DNA of 64,000 nt, from contig NZ_JAJQJH010000004.1 in assembly GCF_029544075.1 (NCBI RefSeq), forward strand, positions 62,001 through 126,000, written 5' to 3'. Below are positions 9,051 to 25,585 of the stretch, piece after piece. Below the pieces are notes generated by a model that was not told where the DNA came from, did no database searches, and worked only from the letters and a program-made list of their open reading frames with translations. Positions within the stretch are counted from its first letter, which is position 1. Each line of letters starts with the position of its first letter. This DNA is from Chromohalobacter canadensis. GTDB lineage: Bacteria; Pseudomonadota; Gammaproteobacteria; Pseudomonadales; Halomonadaceae. Position numbers and translations under genes: made by a program.

Positions 9051-9575
9051 TCACGCTGGCGATACCATTTTCTCAAGCCTGTCGATCAGGCCGATCAGCG
9101 CCACGCGTACCGCCTGGCCACGTACGACGTCACGCGTACCCGGCAAATGATGGCACTCGCTCTCTTGCGCTCGCGCATCGCCCCAGGCGAACCAGACCGT
9201 GCCCACAGGCTTGTCCGCACTGCCGCCGCCGGGGCCCGCGACCCCGCTGATCGCCACCCCCAGCGTGGCACCACTGTCGCGACATGCACCCGCCACCATC
9301 TCGCGCACAGTCTCGGCACTGACCGCTCCATGCTGGGCAAGGGTCACGTCACGCACCCCAAGTAGGCGCTGCTTGGCATTATTAGCGTAGGTCACGTAGC
9401 CGGTCTCGAAATAGTCGGAACTGCCAGCGATTTCGGTAATGGCACTGGCCACGCCGCCGCCGGTGCAGGACTCCGCCACCGTCACGCTGGCATTCGCCGC
9501 GAGACAGGCACGCCCCAGGCGCTCGGCTAATGCCTCGAGCGAAAAGGCTTGCCATGCTGTCAGCGTCACCGCCAT
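9051..9575 (-). CDS. pncC: Nicotinamide-nucleotide amidohydrolase (CinA C-terminal domain protein)
   Basis: A 174-residue single-domain protein of the CinA_C/PncC family, which deamidates NMN to nicotinate mononucleotide in pyridine nucleotide recycling. Family motifs are VTVAESCTGGGVASAITEIAG (about residues 29-49), GYVTYANNAKQRLLGV, and GVAISGVAGPGGGSADKPVGTVW. The N-terminal MoCF-like domain of full-length CinA is absent, as in the E. coli PncC/YgaD form. The start MAVTLTAWQAF is preceded by GGGAG at good spacing; a longer frame upstream is not supported. It is divergent from mutS and upstream of recA. Confidence 0.93.
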   Translation of the reverse strand: MAVTLTAWQAFSLEALAERLGRACLAANASVTVAESCTGGGVASAITEIAGSSDYFETGYVTYANNAKQRLLGVRDVTLAQHGAVSAETVREMVAGACRDSGATLGVAISGVAGPGGGSADKPVGTVWFAWGDARAQESECHHLPGTRDVVRGQAVRVALIGLIDRLEKMVSPA

Positions 9576-9734
9576 GTAGTGTCTCCCGATTGCCATCTTA
9601 AGCGGCATGCCACTGACGCCGCCCACCTGAATGCGTAGAATAGAGGCTTTGGCGAACGTTTGCAGACTCTTCCAGCACTGCGGCGCCTTATCCCACATTT
9701 GGCAACATTAGCCACCGGCACGACAAGGATTCGC

Positions 9735-12314
9735 ATGAGCCAGGCCTCTGCCCAGCATACCCCGATGATGGTCCAGTACCTGAAGATCAAGCGCGAGCAT
9801 CCCGAGGTGCTGCTCTTCTATCGCATGGGCGATTTCTACGAACTGTTCTATGAAGACGCCAAGCGCGCCGCGCAACTGCTCGACATCACCCTGACCCAGC
9901 GCGGCCAATCGGCGGGCAAGCCGATTCCCATGGCCGGCGTGCCGTATCATAGCGCCGAGGGTTATCTGGCGCGGCTGGTCAAATCTGGGGAATCGGTGGC
10001 CATCTGCGAGCAGATGAGCGACCCCAGCACGGCCAAGGGTCCCGTGGATCGTCAGGTCGTGCGTATCGTCACGCCCGGCACCCTGCACGACGAAGCCTTG
10101 CTCGACGCGCGCCGCGACAACCTCGTGCTTGCCGTGCATCCTCAGGGCGAACGCTGGGGCATGGCTTGGCTAGAGCTTTCAAGTGGCCATTTCAGCGTGC
10201 TCGAGGTGGACGGCGAAAGCGACCTGCTGTCCGAGATCCAGCGCCTCGACCCCGCCGAGTTGCTCGCCGCGGAGAGCCTCTCGTTGCCACCTGCTCTCGC
10301 CGAACGTCCCGGCTTTCGCCGCCAGGGCGACTGGCTGTTCGATCTGGAGAGCGCTCAGCGCTTGCTGTGCGATCAATTCGGCGTAGCCGACTTGCGTGGC
10401 TTCGGCTGCGCGCATCTCACCACCGCGCTGACCGCCGCTGGCGTGCTCATCGACTACGCCCGCGACACCCAACGTTCACGACTGCCCCACGTCACCGGGA
10501 TCGCAGTGGAAACCCGCGACGAGGCGGTAGTGATCGACGCCGCCAGCCGTCGCAATCTCGAGATCGACATCAACCTCGGCGGCGGCTTCGAGAACACGCT
10601 GGCCAGCGTGTTGGACACCACCGCCACGGCCATGGGCTCGCGTCAATTGAAGCGCTGGCTAAACCGGCCGCTGCGCGACACCGTCCAGGTCCAGGCGCGT
10701 CAGGCAGCAGTACAGAGTCTCATCGACGACGACCGTTATACGGCCCTGCGCGAGCCGCTCAAGGCGATCGGTGACATCGAGCGTATCCTCGCTCGTGTGG
10801 CCCTATACAGCGCCCGGCCGCGCGACCTGGCACGCCTGCGCGATGCACTCAATGCCCTACCTGCGCTGGAGAACGATCTAGCGGAGCTCGACGACGGCAC
10901 GGCCATCGACGAGCTCAAGCGCCATATCCAGCCGTACCCCGAACTGGCCGAGACGCTGACTCAGGCGCTGGTCGACAACCCGCCCGTGGTGATCCGCGAC
11001 GGCGGAGTCATCGCCACAGGTTTCGACGAGGAACTCGACGAATACCGTGGCCTGGCCGAACATGCCGGCGACTACTTGGTCGAGCTCGAGACTCGCGAGC
11101 GCGAACGCACCGGCCTCGCCAGCCTCAAGGTCGGCTACAACCGCGTCCACGGTTACTTCATCGAAATTCCGCGTGCCCAGGCCCGAGAAGCGCCGGCCGA
11201 ATACATTCGTCGCCAGACGCTGAAAAATGCCGAACGCTTCATCATCCCCGAGCTCAAGGAGTTCGAGGACAAGGCACTGTCGGCCAAGTCGCGCTCACTG
11301 GCCCGCGAAAAGCTGCTCTACGACGGCTTGCTGGAAACGCTCAACGTCGATCTTCAAACACTCCAGGGCACGGCACGCGCCCTGGCGACCCTCGACGTGC
11401 TGGCATGTTTCGCCGAACGCGCCCTGGCGCTGGATTTCGTACGCCCCCGTCTGAGCGATCAGCCCGGCCTACGCATTCGTGGCGGGCGCCATCCCGTGGT
11501 CGAGCACGTCAGCGACCACCCGTTCGTGCCCAACGATCTGATGCTCGACGAAACGCGGCGCTTACTGGTCATCACCGGGCCCAACATGGGCGGGAAGTCT
11601 ACCTATATGCGCCAGGCGGCCTTGATCGCTCTGCTCGCGCATACTGGCAGCTGCGTGCCCGCCGACGATGCCGAAATCGGGCCCGTGGATCGTATCTTCA
11701 CGCGTATCGGCTCCAGCGACGATCTGGCCGGTGGCCGGTCGACCTTCATGGTGGAGATGACCGAAACCGCGACCATCCTGCATAACGCCACCGAACACAG
11801 CCTGGTGCTGATGGACGAGATCGGACGCGGCACCAGCACCTTCGACGGCCTCTCATTGGCCTGGGCCAGTGCCGAGCACCTGGTCGAACGGCGCGCCTTC
11901 ACGCTCTTTGCCACGCACTACTTCGAAATGACCGCGTTGACGGAACCCTACGACGGCGTGGCTAACGTGCACCTGACGGCCGCCGAACATCAGGACGGCA
12001 TCGTCTTCATGCACCGTGTCGAGGAAGGGCCCGCAAGCCAGAGCTACGGCCTGCAGGTCGCACAGCTAGCTGGCGTGCCGCCACGCGTAGTAGCACGGGC
12101 ACGCGAGAAGCTCGCCACCCTGGAGCAACAGGAAGTCCATCAAGCCGGCACTCGTGGCGGAATACACGAGGGGGGCACGCCCAAACCGCAACAAGCAGAT
12201 CTTTTCGCCAGTGCGCCGCATCCGGTCGTCGAGGCCTTGGAAAAGCTCGACCTTGATGACCTTTCTCCACGCCAAGCCATGGCCTTGCTCTATGAGTGGC
12301 GTGAACAATGCTGA
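9735..12314 (+). CDS. mutS: DNA mismatch repair protein MutS
   Basis: An 859-residue mismatch-recognition ATPase. The mismatch-binding domain contains the Phe-x-Glu motif in [15 protein letters not shown] (about residues 33-47). Core, lever and clamp regions follow, and the ATPase carries Walker [10 protein letters not shown] at about residue 616 with Walker [17 protein letters not shown]. The C terminus keeps the helix-turn-helix/dimerisation part. The start [19 protein letters not shown] is chosen because AAGGA precedes it and homology begins there. It is divergent from pncC and followed by fdxA, as in Pseudomonas. Confidence 0.98.
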   Translation: MSQASAQHTPMMVQYLKIKREHPEVLLFYRMGDFYELFYEDAKRAAQLLDITLTQRGQSAGKPIPMAGVPYHSAEGYLARLVKSGESVAICEQMSDPSTAKGPVDRQVVRIVTPGTLHDEALLDARRDNLVLAVHPQGERWGMAWLELSSGHFSVLEVDGESDLLSEIQRLDPAELLAAESLSLPPALAERPGFRRQGDWLFDLESAQRLLCDQFGVADLRGFGCAHLTTALTAAGVLIDYARDTQRSRLPHVTGIAVETRDEAVVIDAASRRNLEIDINLGGGFENTLASVLDTTATAMGSRQLKRWLNRPLRDTVQVQARQAAVQSLIDDDRYTALREPLKAIGDIERILARVALYSARPRDLARLRDALNALPALENDLAELDDGTAIDELKRHIQPYPELAETLTQALVDNPPVVIRDGGVIATGFDEELDEYRGLAEHAGDYLVELETRERERTGLASLKVGYNRVHGYFIEIPRAQAREAPAEYIRRQTLKNAERFIIPELKEFEDKALSAKSRSLAREKLLYDGLLETLNVDLQTLQGTARALATLDVLACFAERALALDFVRPRLSDQPGLRIRGGRHPVVEHVSDHPFVPNDLMLDETRRLLVITGPNMGGKSTYMRQAALIALLAHTGSCVPADDAEIGPVDRIFTRIGSSDDLAGGRSTFMVEMTETATILHNATEHSLVLMDEIGRGTSTFDGLSLAWASAEHLVERRAFTLFATHYFEMTALTEPYDGVANVHLTAAEHQDGIVFMHRVEEGPASQSYGLQVAQLAGVPPRVVARAREKLATLEQQEVHQAGTRGGIHEGGTPKPQQADLFASAPHPVVEALEKLDLDDLSPRQAMALLYEWREQC

Positions 12315-12487
12315 AGGTGCGTTTGGCTATGAGGCCATTCCAAAACGTTTATGGTGCCCGCTTGCCCACGCGCCAGGGGCGCGACTAAAATGTGGCGCCA
12401 TTAGAATATGCCATTATAAATCGCCGCCCGTTTATAACCGTACTGTCACCCTTGGGCGCTGCCGCGACCGAGATTCAGGAGATCCTC

Positions 12488-12811
12488 ATGACATTCGTCG
12501 TCACCGAAAACTGCATTCGCTGCAAATACACCGACTGCGTCGAAGTCTGTCCCGTGGACTGCTTCTACGAAGGGCCCAATTTCCTGGTGATTCACCCCGA
12601 TGAGTGTATCGACTGCGCGCTATGCGAGCCCGAATGTCCGGCCGAAGCGATATATTCGGAGGATGAGCTTCCGGATGATCAGAAGGAATTCACCGAGCTC
12701 AATGCCGAGCTTTCCGAGATTTGGCCCAACATCAGCGAGAAGAAGGATCCTCTGCCCGAGGCGGAGCAGTGGGACGGCAGCGCCGACAAGCTGCAATACC
12801 TCGAACGCTGA
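12488..12811 (+). CDS. fdxA: 7Fe ferredoxin FdxA
   Basis: A 107-residue cytoplasmic electron carrier of the [3Fe-4S][4Fe-4S] type. It starts [22 protein letters not shown] and has a second cluster motif, [17 protein letters not shown]. The acidic C-terminal extension is typical of the FdxA class. A longer frame upstream lacks homology. It lies 173 bp after mutS and is followed by a strong intrinsic terminator. The fdxA-sRNA arrangement next to it mirrors the fdxA-rsmZ neighbourhood of Pseudomonas. Confidence 0.96.
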   Translation: MTFVVTENCIRCKYTDCVEVCPVDCFYEGPNFLVIHPDECIDCALCEPECPAEAIYSEDELPDDQKEFTELNAELSEIWPNISEKKDPLPEAEQWDGSADKLQYLER

Positions 12812-12846
12812 CGCTGATCGCCAATATCCTCAGCGCGCCACGCAAC

Positions 12847-12876
12847 GCCGACCTTTCGATGAGGTCGGCTTTTTTT
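12847..12876 (+). terminator. Rho-independent terminator of fdxA
   Basis: A perfect 8-bp stem GCCGACCT/AGGTCGGC with a 7-base loop, followed by seven T residues. It is 35 bp after the fdxA stop codon. Confidence 0.9.
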
Positions 12877-12898
12877 GGTCGAAAGGCAAAGGCAAGAC

Positions 12899-12923
12899 AA
12901 AAAAAAGCGGCCCGAAGGCCGCT
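12899..12923 (-). terminator. Rho-independent terminator of the RsmZ/CsrB-like sRNA
   Basis: The stem AGCGGCC/GGCCGCT with loop TTCG (12906-12923) is followed by a run of eight T residues on the minus strand. No protein gene on this strand ends here (eno has its own terminator near 13300), so a separate minus-strand transcript must stop at this site. Confidence 0.85.
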
Positions 12924-13184
12924 GCATCCCATTCATCCCTGAGCGGCTCCCTCCGCTCGACTCCCGAGGTGCGCTCCATGCCTGCCATGGGCTCCCTCCA
13001 CGACAGGCGCACCTTGCTGCATCCCAATCTGCCTCCAGGTAAGCAATGCCTTTGCTCATCCTGTGCCACAGCATTGTTACCCAACCTTCCCGTCGCAACA
13101 AGCGGGTCATTTGACCGCTGCTTTCCTGCAGCCAGACACCGCCCAACAAAAAATATCTTTAAAAACAAAGAAATAAGACAAAAG
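12899..13184 (-). ncRNA. rsmZ: RsmZ/CsrB-like CsrA-sequestering small RNA
   Basis: Seen: between the GacA-type box (13240-13257) and an intrinsic terminator (12899-12923) the minus strand has 13 GGA triplets within about 200 nt. Several are in hairpin loops: AGGAAA closed by GCTGC/GCAGC (13117-13132), AGGGAG closed by GAGCGG/CCGCTC (12941-12958), and GGAGT closed by CTCG/CGAG (12956-12968). Known: RsmY/RsmZ/CsrB RNAs titrate CsrA by exactly such GGA-loop hairpins, are activated by GacA, and rsmZ lies next to fdxA in Pseudomonas. The 5' end is uncertain: a TAGATA -10-like hexamer (13191-13196) would start it near 13184, while a lower start near 13140 is also possible. No open reading frame here is convincing. 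The CsrA gene itself is at 2815-3012. Confidence 0.82.
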
Positions 13185-13239
13185 AAAGCGTATCTATCGC
13201 ACCAAGCATTGCGGTTTATCACACATTGAGGGCATTTTT

Positions 13240-13257
13240 TGTAGGAAATCTCTTACA
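13240..13257 (-). promoter_or_regulatory. GacA upstream activating sequence
   Basis: TGTAGGAAATCTCTTACA matches the 18-bp palindrome TGTAAG-N6-CTTACA bound by GacA/UvrY upstream of rsmY/rsmZ/csrB at 11 of 12 specified positions. Its centre is about 64 bp from the TSS predicted from the TAGATA element, in the normal range for this activator. Confidence 0.78.
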
Positions 13258-13286
13258 AGAAATGGAGATAATACTTACTCCCAAAA

Positions 13287-13314
13287 CACCCACGGCGGCC
13301 CTGAAGGCCGCCGT
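13287..13314 (-). terminator. Rho-independent terminator of eno
   Basis: A 9-bp perfect stem ACGGCGGCC/GGCCGCCGT with a 5-base loop (13292-13314). It is followed on the minus strand by GGGTGTTTTGG, a modest T tract. It is 45 bp past the eno stop. Confidence 0.7.
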
Positions 13315-13359
13315 GAATGCTACATCCGGGATGTCATAGACTACGCTTTGCGTCCGGCG

Positions 13360-14661
<1,302 letters not shown>

Positions 14662-14774
14662 TCATCCTCGTGTTAACGATGGGTCGTTTCAGCATATCGA
14701 GAGGGTAGCGGTCGCGTTGACCGCTACGGGCGGCTCCGCTCGTCGTGTACTCGACTATCGCATGCGTCGTTGTC

Positions 14775-18968
<4,194 letters not shown>

Positions 18969-19014
18969 CTATTATGCAGCGAGTAGCAGACGCTACTCGG
19001 GCCGCCGACGGCTC

Positions 19015-22000
19015 TTATTCCGGCTGACGCCGGGACTGGGCCAGCAGGCCGTTAAGGCTTGCTGCCTTGGGCTTCACCAGCCAGAAATGCCGGATGAAGT
19101 CGGAGAAATCCTCGAGGATCGCCTGGCCCCGCACGGAGCCGGTTTCAGCAACGTATTCCTCGAGTATTTCCCTCAGGTGGCGCCGGTAGGCTTCCATGAC
19201 CTCGGTATTGATACGATGAATCTCGACCAACTCGTGGTTGTACTTGTCGACGAAGGTGCGGTCCTCGTCAATCACGTAAGCGAACCCGCCGGTCATGCCC
19301 GCCCCGAAGTTGATGCCGGTTTCGCCTAGCACGGCGACCAGGCCACCGGTCATGTATTCGCAGCAGTGATCGCCAGCCCCCTCGATGACCGCGTGCACCC
19401 CGGAGTTGCGTACCGCGAAGCGCTCGCCTGCTGTGCCCGCCGCGAACAGCTTGCCGCCGGTCGCGCCGTAAAGGCAGGTATTGCCGATGATCGCCGTCTT
19501 GTGGCTTTCGAAGCGGCTCTCGCGTGGCGGCACGATGACCACCTTGCCACCGTTCATGCCCTTGCCGACATAATCGTTGGCGTCACCTTCGAGGTAGAGC
19601 TGCAACCCGCGCGCGTTCCACACGCCGAAACTCTGCCCGGCCACGCCGGTGAAACGCACGGTGATCGGCGCCTCTTCGAGCCCCGCTTCGCCGTAGCGCT
19701 TGGCGATTTCACCGGATGTCCGAGCGCCCACGCTACGGTCACAGTTGGTGATCCGGAAACTGAACTCACCGCCCGATTTAGCGTCGATGGCGGGCAACAA
19801 GGCCTCCAGCACCTCTTGGTTCTTGGCGCCGGGGTCGTGCGGCTCGTTGCGACCGACCTGGCAGAACTGCGGCGCCCCCTCGGGCACGTGATCGTTCTGC
19901 AACAACGGCATCAAGTCGAGCTTGCGCTGCGACGCCGTCTCGCCCTCGAGGATCTCGAGCAAGTCGGTGCGACCGATCAAATCGGTCAGCTGGCGCACGC
20001 CGAGCAACGCCATCAGCTCACGCACTTCCTCGGCAATGAAGCGGAAGTAGTGCTTGACCATGTCCACGGTGCCGCGGAAATGCTCGTCACGCAGGTGCTG
20101 GTGCTGGGTCGCGACGCCGGTGGCGCAGTTGTTGAGGTGGCAGATGCGCAGATACTTGCAACCCAGCGCCACCATCGGCGCAGTGCCGAAGCCGAAACTC
20201 TCGGCGCCGAGAATCGCCGCCTTGACCACGTCGAGCCCGGTCTTGAGGCCGCCATCGGTCTGCAGGCGAATCTTGTCGCGCAGACTGTTGATGCGCAGGG
20301 CCTGATGCACTTCGGGCAGGCCCAGTTCCCACGGGCTGCCGGCATGCTTGATCGAGGTCAGCGGGCTCGCCGCGGTGCCGCCGTCGTAGCCGGAGACGGT
20401 GATCAAGTCGGCGTAGGCCTTGGCCACGCCGGTGGCGATGGTACCGATGCCGGGCTCGGAAACCAGTTTCACCGACACCTGGGCGTCCGGATTGACCTGC
20501 TTCAAATCGAAGATCAACTGCGCCAGATCCTCGATGGAGTAGATATCGTGATGCGGCGGCGGCGAGATCAGCGTCACCCCAGGCACCGCGTAGCGCAGCC
20601 GAGCGATCAGTTCGTTGACCTTGCCGCCGGGCAACTGCCCACCCTCGCCGGGCTTGGCGCCCTGGGCGACCTTGATCTGCAGCACCTCGGCATTGACCAG
20701 ATAGGCCGGCGTCACACCGAAGCGCCCGGAGGCGATCTGCTTGATCTTCGAGGAGCGAATGGTCCCGTAGCGCGCCGGATCCTCGCCGCCTTCGCCGGAG
20801 TTGGAGCGCCCGCCGGTCTCGTTCATGGCCTGCGCCATCGCCTCATGGGCTTCAGGTGACAGCGCGCCCAGCGACATGCCGGCGCTATCGAAGCGCGGCA
20901 GCAGGTTCTCGACCGGCTCGACCTCGTCGAGCGGCAACGGCTCGGGGGCCGGCTTGAGGGTGAGCAGGTCGCGGATGGTGGCAACCGAACGCTCGTTGAC
21001 AGTCTGTGCGAACTGCTTCCACTTGGCGTAGTCACCGCTTTGCACCGCGCTCTGCAACTGCATGACCACGTCGGGGTTGTAGGCGTGGTATTCATGATCA
21101 TGCACGTACTTCACCAGACCGCCCTGGTGGATGCCCTTGCGCGGGATCCACGCCTCGCGGGCCCGCAGCTCCTGCTGCAGTTGCAGCTCGGCGAAGCCGG
21201 CTCCTTCGATGCGCGACGCCATACCAGTGAAGCACATGTCCATGACTTCGGAGGACAGCCCCACCGCTTCGAACAGCTGCGAACCACGGTAGGATGCCAG
21301 CGTCGAGATCCCCATCTTGGAGAGAATCTTGTAGAGCCCTTTCTGCAGGCCCTTGCGGTAATTTTCGCGGGCATCCGCCGGATTGCCGGTCAACTCGCCG
21401 GTGTTATGCATGTCCGCCATGACCTGGTAGGCCAGATACGGATACACCGCCGTGGCCCCCACGCCGAAGAGCACCGCCATCTGATGAGCGTCGCGGGCAT
21501 AGCCGGTCTCGACCGCCAGGTTGACGCGTGGCCGCAACGCCTTGCGGCCCAGATGATGGTGGATCGCCCCCACCGCCAGCACGGCATGAATCGGCAACTT
21601 GCCGCGTTCCAGGTCGGCATCCGAGAGCACCAGAATCACCTTGCCCTCGCGAATCGCGTCCTCGGCCCGTTGACACAGGGCGAGCAACGCCTGCTTGAGC
21701 GTATCGCGCTCAGGGTCGTAACTCAGGCTCAGCTTATGGCTGGCGAATGCCGGATCCTCCTGAGTCACCAAGGCGGTGAACTTGCGCGGCGAGAGCACCG
21801 GCGTGGTCAGGATCAAGCGATGCGCGTGCTCGGGTGTCGCCTCGAAGACATTCAACTCGGCGCCGCAGCAGGTTTCCAGCGACATCACGATCGCTTCGCG
21901 CAGCGGGTCGATGGCCGGGTTGGTGACCTGTGCAAACTTCTGCCGGAAGTAATCGGTCAGCAAGCGTCCATGACGCGACAGCACCGCCATCGGCGTGTCG

Positions 22001-23466
22001 TCGCCCATCGAGCCCACCGCCTCCTGACCGCCTTCGGCCAGCGGACGCAACAGCTGATCGCGCTCTTCGAACGTCACCTGGAACATCTTCTGGTAGACGT
22101 TGAGTTCGTTGCCGGCCATGGGCTGGAATCGCGCCAGTTCGGTCAACGCGGACTCCAGGTAATGCGCATGCTGCTTCAGCCAGCGACGATAGGGGTACGC
22201 CGAGCGCAGACGCTCGTCGACATCCGGCGTGTGCAGGACTTCGCCCGTTTGGGTGTCTACAGCGAGGATCTGGCCCGGGCCTACGCGACCCTTGGCAACG
22301 ACGTCCTCGGGTTTGTAGTCGTAAACACCGATCTCGGAGGACAAGGTGATATAGCCGTTCTCGGTGATCACCCAGCGCGCCGGGCGCAGTCCGTTACGGT
22401 CGAGCATGCACACCGCATGGCGGCCATCGGTCATCACCAGACCAGCGGGGCCGTCCCACGGCTCCATGTGCATGGAGTTGTATTCGTAGAAGGCGCGCAG
22501 GTCGCCATCCATGGTTTCGACGTTCTGCCACGCCGGCGGCACCATCATGCGCACGGCGTTGTAAAGATCCATGCCCCCGGTCAGCAACACCTCGAGCATG
22601 TTATCCATGCTGGAGGAGTCGGAGCCCGAGGTGTTGACGATCTCATCGAGCTCGGTGATTTCCGGCAACAACGGCGACAGGAAGTTTTCCTTACGCGCGT
22701 TGGCCCAGCCACGGTTGGCCTCGATGGTATTGATCTCGCCGTTGTGGGCCATGAACCGAAAGGGCTGCGCCAAGGGCCAGCGCGGTGCGGTATTGGTGGA
22801 AAAGCGCTGGTGAAACACGCAGATCGCCGTGTGCAGACGCTCATCGCCCAGGTCGCGATAAAAGGTCGGCAGGTCCGCGGGCATCATCAGCCCCTTGTAG
22901 GACACTACCTCGCTGGATAGCGAACAGATATAGAAGTCGTCTTCGTGCTTGAGCGCTTGCTCGGCATAGCGCCGCGCCATGAACAAGTCGACATTGAACG
23001 CCTGGGTGTCGCGCTCGTCATCCGCTTCGACGAAAACCTGGCGGATCCGGGGCAGGCACTCCAGCGCCATGGGACCACAGACCGAAGAATCAGTGGGCAC
23101 GTCGCGCCAACCACTCACACGCAACCCTCGCGCATGCAGTTGTTCGTCGAGCACCTCACGGGCCTGCGCTTCGCGGGCATCGTCATCGGGCAGAAATACA
23201 CTCCCCACGGCGAAGCGCTCGCCAAGCTCGACCGCCAACTCCTCGCGGGCCACGGCTCGCATGAACTCGGAGGGCATCTTGAACAGCAGACCGCAGCCAT
23301 CGCCGGTCTTACCGTCGGCGGCGATACCGCCACGGTGGGTCATGCAGGTCAGGGATTCGATCGCGGTCTTGAGCAGGTCATGACTCGCCTGCCCTTCCAT
23401 GTGGGCGATCAAACCGAAACCGCAGTTATCACGGAACTCGCCAGGCTGGTGAAGGCCTCTCATCAT
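19015..23466 (-). CDS. gltB: Glutamate synthase (NADPH), large subunit
   Basis: A 1483-residue enzyme that makes two glutamates from glutamine and 2-oxoglutarate. The N-terminal class II glutaminase has its nucleophile at Cys15 in [13 protein letters not shown], so a 14-residue propeptide should be removed. The central domain, the FMN-binding synthase domain ([31 protein letters not shown]) and the C-terminal GXGXG repeat domain ([25 protein letters not shown]) follow in normal order. The [3Fe-4S] cysteines are in [16 protein letters not shown] ([12 protein letters not shown]). GAGG precedes the first of two ATG codons. In Pseudomonas a damX-type gene sits between aroB and gltB; here there is only non-coding DNA. 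Confidence 0.98.
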   Translation of the reverse strand: MMRGLHQPGEFRDNCGFGLIAHMEGQASHDLLKTAIESLTCMTHRGGIAADGKTGDGCGLLFKMPSEFMRAVAREELAVELGERFAVGSVFLPDDDAREAQAREVLDEQLHARGLRVSGWRDVPTDSSVCGPMALECLPRIRQVFVEADDERDTQAFNVDLFMARRYAEQALKHEDDFYICSLSSEVVSYKGLMMPADLPTFYRDLGDERLHTAICVFHQRFSTNTAPRWPLAQPFRFMAHNGEINTIEANRGWANARKENFLSPLLPEITELDEIVNTSGSDSSSMDNMLEVLLTGGMDLYNAVRMMVPPAWQNVETMDGDLRAFYEYNSMHMEPWDGPAGLVMTDGRHAVCMLDRNGLRPARWVITENGYITLSSEIGVYDYKPEDVVAKGRVGPGQILAVDTQTGEVLHTPDVDERLRSAYPYRRWLKQHAHYLESALTELARFQPMAGNELNVYQKMFQVTFEERDQLLRPLAEGGQEAVGSMGDDTPMAVLSRHGRLLTDYFRQKFAQVTNPAIDPLREAIVMSLETCCGAELNVFEATPEHAHRLILTTPVLSPRKFTALVTQEDPAFASHKLSLSYDPERDTLKQALLALCQRAEDAIREGKVILVLSDADLERGKLPIHAVLAVGAIHHHLGRKALRPRVNLAVETGYARDAHQMAVLFGVGATAVYPYLAYQVMADMHNTGELTGNPADARENYRKGLQKGLYKILSKMGISTLASYRGSQLFEAVGLSSEVMDMCFTGMASRIEGAGFAELQLQQELRAREAWIPRKGIHQGGLVKYVHDHEYHAYNPDVVMQLQSAVQSGDYAKWKQFAQTVNERSVATIRDLLTLKPAPEPLPLDEVEPVENLLPRFDSAGMSLGALSPEAHEAMAQAMNETGGRSNSGEGGEDPARYGTIRSSKIKQIASGRFGVTPAYLVNAEVLQIKVAQGAKPGEGGQLPGGKVNELIARLRYAVPGVTLISPPPHHDIYSIEDLAQLIFDLKQVNPDAQVSVKLVSEPGIGTIATGVAKAYADLITVSGYDGGTAASPLTSIKHAGSPWELGLPEVHQALRINSLRDKIRLQTDGGLKTGLDVVKAAILGAESFGFGTAPMVALGCKYLRICHLNNCATGVATQHQHLRDEHFRGTVDMVKHYFRFIAEEVRELMALLGVRQLTDLIGRTDLLEILEGETASQRKLDLMPLLQNDHVPEGAPQFCQVGRNEPHDPGAKNQEVLEALLPAIDAKSGGEFSFRITNCDRSVGARTSGEIAKRYGEAGLEEAPITVRFTGVAGQSFGVWNARGLQLYLEGDANDYVGKGMNGGKVVIVPPRESRFESHKTAIIGNTCLYGATGGKLFAAGTAGERFAVRNSGVHAVIEGAGDHCCEYMTGGLVAVLGETGINFGAGMTGGFAYVIDEDRTFVDKYNHELVEIHRINTEVMEAYRRHLREILEEYVAETGSVRGQAILEDFSDFIRHFWLVKPKAASLNGLLAQSRRQPE

Positions 23467-23870
23467 GGGCGTGCCTCACAAAATTTTGAAACTTGTGTCC
23501 AGAAATAATCGTGTTATGCTTTCCGGTTATCTTTTATTTTTTGAAGGTCGAAAAGCACGTCATGCGATGACGCATCGGGCGTGAAAAAGGTCGACCAGCA
23601 TAGCCTCTGCCCCCCTCTCAAGCAATTCTACTACCTGCCGCACCGCCTCAAAGCCACGCAAAATCGCGGGGTAGCCGCAAAATCTCGCTAAAACCCCTTA
23701 CATGTCAACGCGCTAGAAACGCTTGAACGCATAAAGCTCGAAACATGGGACTTGAGTCTAAATACCAGCCTCGCCTCATGCCGATTCTGCATGAGGCATG
23801 CCGATACGGAAATATTGTCGCGCGAAATCCGCCAGCGCACAAACCCGCAGACGGGGACTGCGACGCAACC
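23467..23870. other. Non-coding region upstream of gltB with an inverted repeat
   Basis: About 400 bp without a convincing gene; it must contain the gltB promoter. A perfect 9-bp inverted repeat, GCCTCATGC/GCATGAGGC with a 7-base spacer, is at 23773-23797, with no T tract on either side. The first 80 bp next to gltB are AT-rich. The short open frames on the plus strand lack ribosome sites and family resemblance. Confidence 0.5.
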
Positions 23871-23897
23871 AAAAACGCCTGCCGGAGCGGCAGGCGT
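23871..23897 (-). terminator. Rho-independent terminator of the pil-aroKB operon
   Basis: A perfect 10-bp stem ACGCCTGCCG/CGGCAGGCGT with a 3-base loop, followed on the minus strand by five T residues. It is 31 bp after the aroB stop. Confidence 0.88.
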
Positions 23898-23927
23898 CAT
23901 GTCGGGGCCAGGCGAGACCGAGCGCAA

Positions 23928-25040
23928 TCAGCGGCGGGGGAAATCCGCGAGCAGCGCATCGAGCATGTCAGGCGGCGTCGCGTCGTGAATACAAGCCTCA
24001 CCCAGCCGCGTCAGCAGCACCAGGCGCAATCGTGCGTCGATGTTTTTCTTGTCCAGTCTCATGGTGGCAAGAAAGTCCTCGACACTCATTGCGACGGGAG
24101 CTGCCACCGGCAGGCCGGCGTGGGCGATGAGAGCTTCGACACGCGCCACCTCGACGGCCTCGAGCCAGCCGAGACGCTGCGAGAGCTCGACGGCCATTGC
24201 CATTCCCGTGCCCACGGCTTCGCCATGCAGCCAGTTGCCATAGCCCTGGTGCGCTTCGATGGCGTGTCCGAAAGTATGCCCCAGGTTGAGCAGCGCCCGC
24301 TGCCCTTGCTCGGTTTCGTCGGCAGCGACGATCTCGGCCTTGATCGCGCAGCTTCGTAGAATCGCCTCAGTGAGCGCTTCGGCATCAAGCGCCCGTAGCG
24401 CTGTCATGCGCGCTTCCAGCCAGGCGAGGAAGTCGGCATCCTGTATCAGGCCATATTTGATGACCTCAGCGAGCCCCGCAGAGAGCTCTCGACCCGGCAG
24501 AGTGGCCAACGTATCGGTGTCGATCAATACCGCACGCGGCTGCCAGAAAGCGCCGATCATGTTCTTGCCACGCGGATGATTGACACCGGTCTTGCCACCC
24601 ACCGAGGAATCCACCTGCGACAGCAAGGTAGTCGGCACCTGTATGAAGGCCACACCGCGCTGATAGCACGCCGCTGCGTAGCCAGCCATGTCACCGATCA
24701 CGCCCCCGCCGAGCGCCACTAGCGTGCAACGACGATTGAAGCCCGCCGCCAGCAGTGCATCCCAGATGCGCTCGACACTGGCCAGCGTCTTGGTATGTTC
24801 GCCATCGGGCAGGATCACCTCGCGAACGTCACGATCGTCACCGCTCAGCGTGCGCTTGAGGCGCTCGAGATACAGCGGCGCCACCGTCTCGTTGGTGACG
24901 ATCATCACCTGACGCCCGGCCAGGTACGGCACCAGCATGTCCGGAGCGTCGAGCAACCCCGGTCCGACATGGATGGGATAGCGTCGGGCGTCGAGTTCGA
25001 CATGCAGACGTTGATACGGCAATGCAGACGAAGCGGTCAT
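23928..25040 (-). CDS. aroB: 3-dehydroquinate synthase
   Basis: A 370-residue NAD- and zinc-dependent enzyme, second step of the shikimate pathway. Motifs: [21 protein letters not shown] (NAD site), [21 protein letters not shown], and the metal ligands in [13 protein letters not shown] and [14 protein letters not shown] use the ATG (MTASSALP) 2 bp after the aroK stop; a TTG two codons upstream would overlap aroK. It is last in the pilMNOPQ-aroK-aroB transcription unit, which is conserved in many gammaproteobacteria. Confidence 0.97.
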   Translation of the reverse strand: MTASSALPYQRLHVELDARRYPIHVGPGLLDAPDMLVPYLAGRQVMIVTNETVAPLYLERLKRTLSGDDRDVREVILPDGEHTKTLASVERIWDALLAAGFNRRCTLVALGGGVIGDMAGYAAACYQRGVAFIQVPTTLLSQVDSSVGGKTGVNHPRGKNMIGAFWQPRAVLIDTDTLATLPGRELSAGLAEVIKYGLIQDADFLAWLEARMTALRALDAEALTEAILRSCAIKAEIVAADETEQGQRALLNLGHTFGHAIEAHQGYGNWLHGEAVGTGMAMAVELSQRLGWLEAVEVARVEALIAHAGLPVAAPVAMSVEDFLATMRLDKKNIDARLRLVLLTRLGEACIHDATPPDMLDALLADFPRR

Positions 25041-25042
25041 GA

Positions 25043-25585
25043 TCAAGCCTTTAGATCGAGTGGATCGGACAAACGCTTGGTGCGGCGAATGATCTCGTTG
25101 ACCACCGCCTTGGGACCGCGCCGGTCGGTGCGTACCGTCAGGTCGGCGGTGGCGCGGTAAAGCGGGTCACGCTTGGCGAATAGATCGCGCAGCACCTGCT
25201 CGGGATTGCCTTGACGTAACAATGGGCGATTACGATCGCGGGCCGTGCGCCGAATCTGTTGTTCGACCGAGGTCGCCAAATACACCACCGTGCCACGCTC
25301 GCGCAGCGCCTGGCGGTTATCCTCGCGCATCACCGCGCCGCCGCCAGTGGCGAGGACGATAGCCTCGCGGCCGGCCAATTCCCGTAGCATGAGGGTTTCA
25401 CGATCACGAAAGCCACGCTCGCCCTCGACATCGAAAATCCAGGCAATATTGGCACCGCAGCGCGCTTCGATTTCGTGATCGCTATCGAAGAACTCGCGCT
25501 TCAACTCGGCTGCCAACAGGCGTCCGATGGTGCTTTTCCCCGCGCCCATAGGGCCGACGAGAATGATCGTGGGCAGACCCTGCAT
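25043..25585 (-). CDS. aroK: Shikimate kinase
   Basis: A 180-residue kinase forming shikimate 3-phosphate. The P-loop GPMGAGKST is at residues 11-19. The shikimate-binding DSDHEIE and GFRDRE motifs, the LATGGGAV loop and the lid region RDRNRPLL follow in family order. Its start overlaps the pilQ stop (ATGA), and aroB starts 2 bp after it. Placing aroK behind the type IV pilus secretin gene is typical of pseudomonads and enterics. Confidence 0.97.
   Translation of the reverse strand: MQGLPTIILVGPMGAGKSTIGRLLAAELKREFFDSDHEIEARCGANIAWIFDVEGERGFRDRETLMLRELAGREAIVLATGGGAVMREDNRQALRERGTVVYLATSVEQQIRRTARDRNRPLLRQGNPEQVLRDLFAKRDPLYRATADLTVRTDRRGPKAVVNEIIRRTKRLSDPLDLKA

Noticed and set aside
12679..13149. 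156-residue open frame on the minus strand across the fdxA 3' end and sRNA region
   Set aside because: No ribosome site, no family resemblance, crosses two terminators, and the region is better explained as an sRNA with GGA hairpins.
21040..22920. 626-residue open frame antisense to gltB (and a 497-residue one at 19366-20859)
   Set aside because: Long antisense frames are common opposite GC-rich genes; the gltB frame has full family signatures while these have none.
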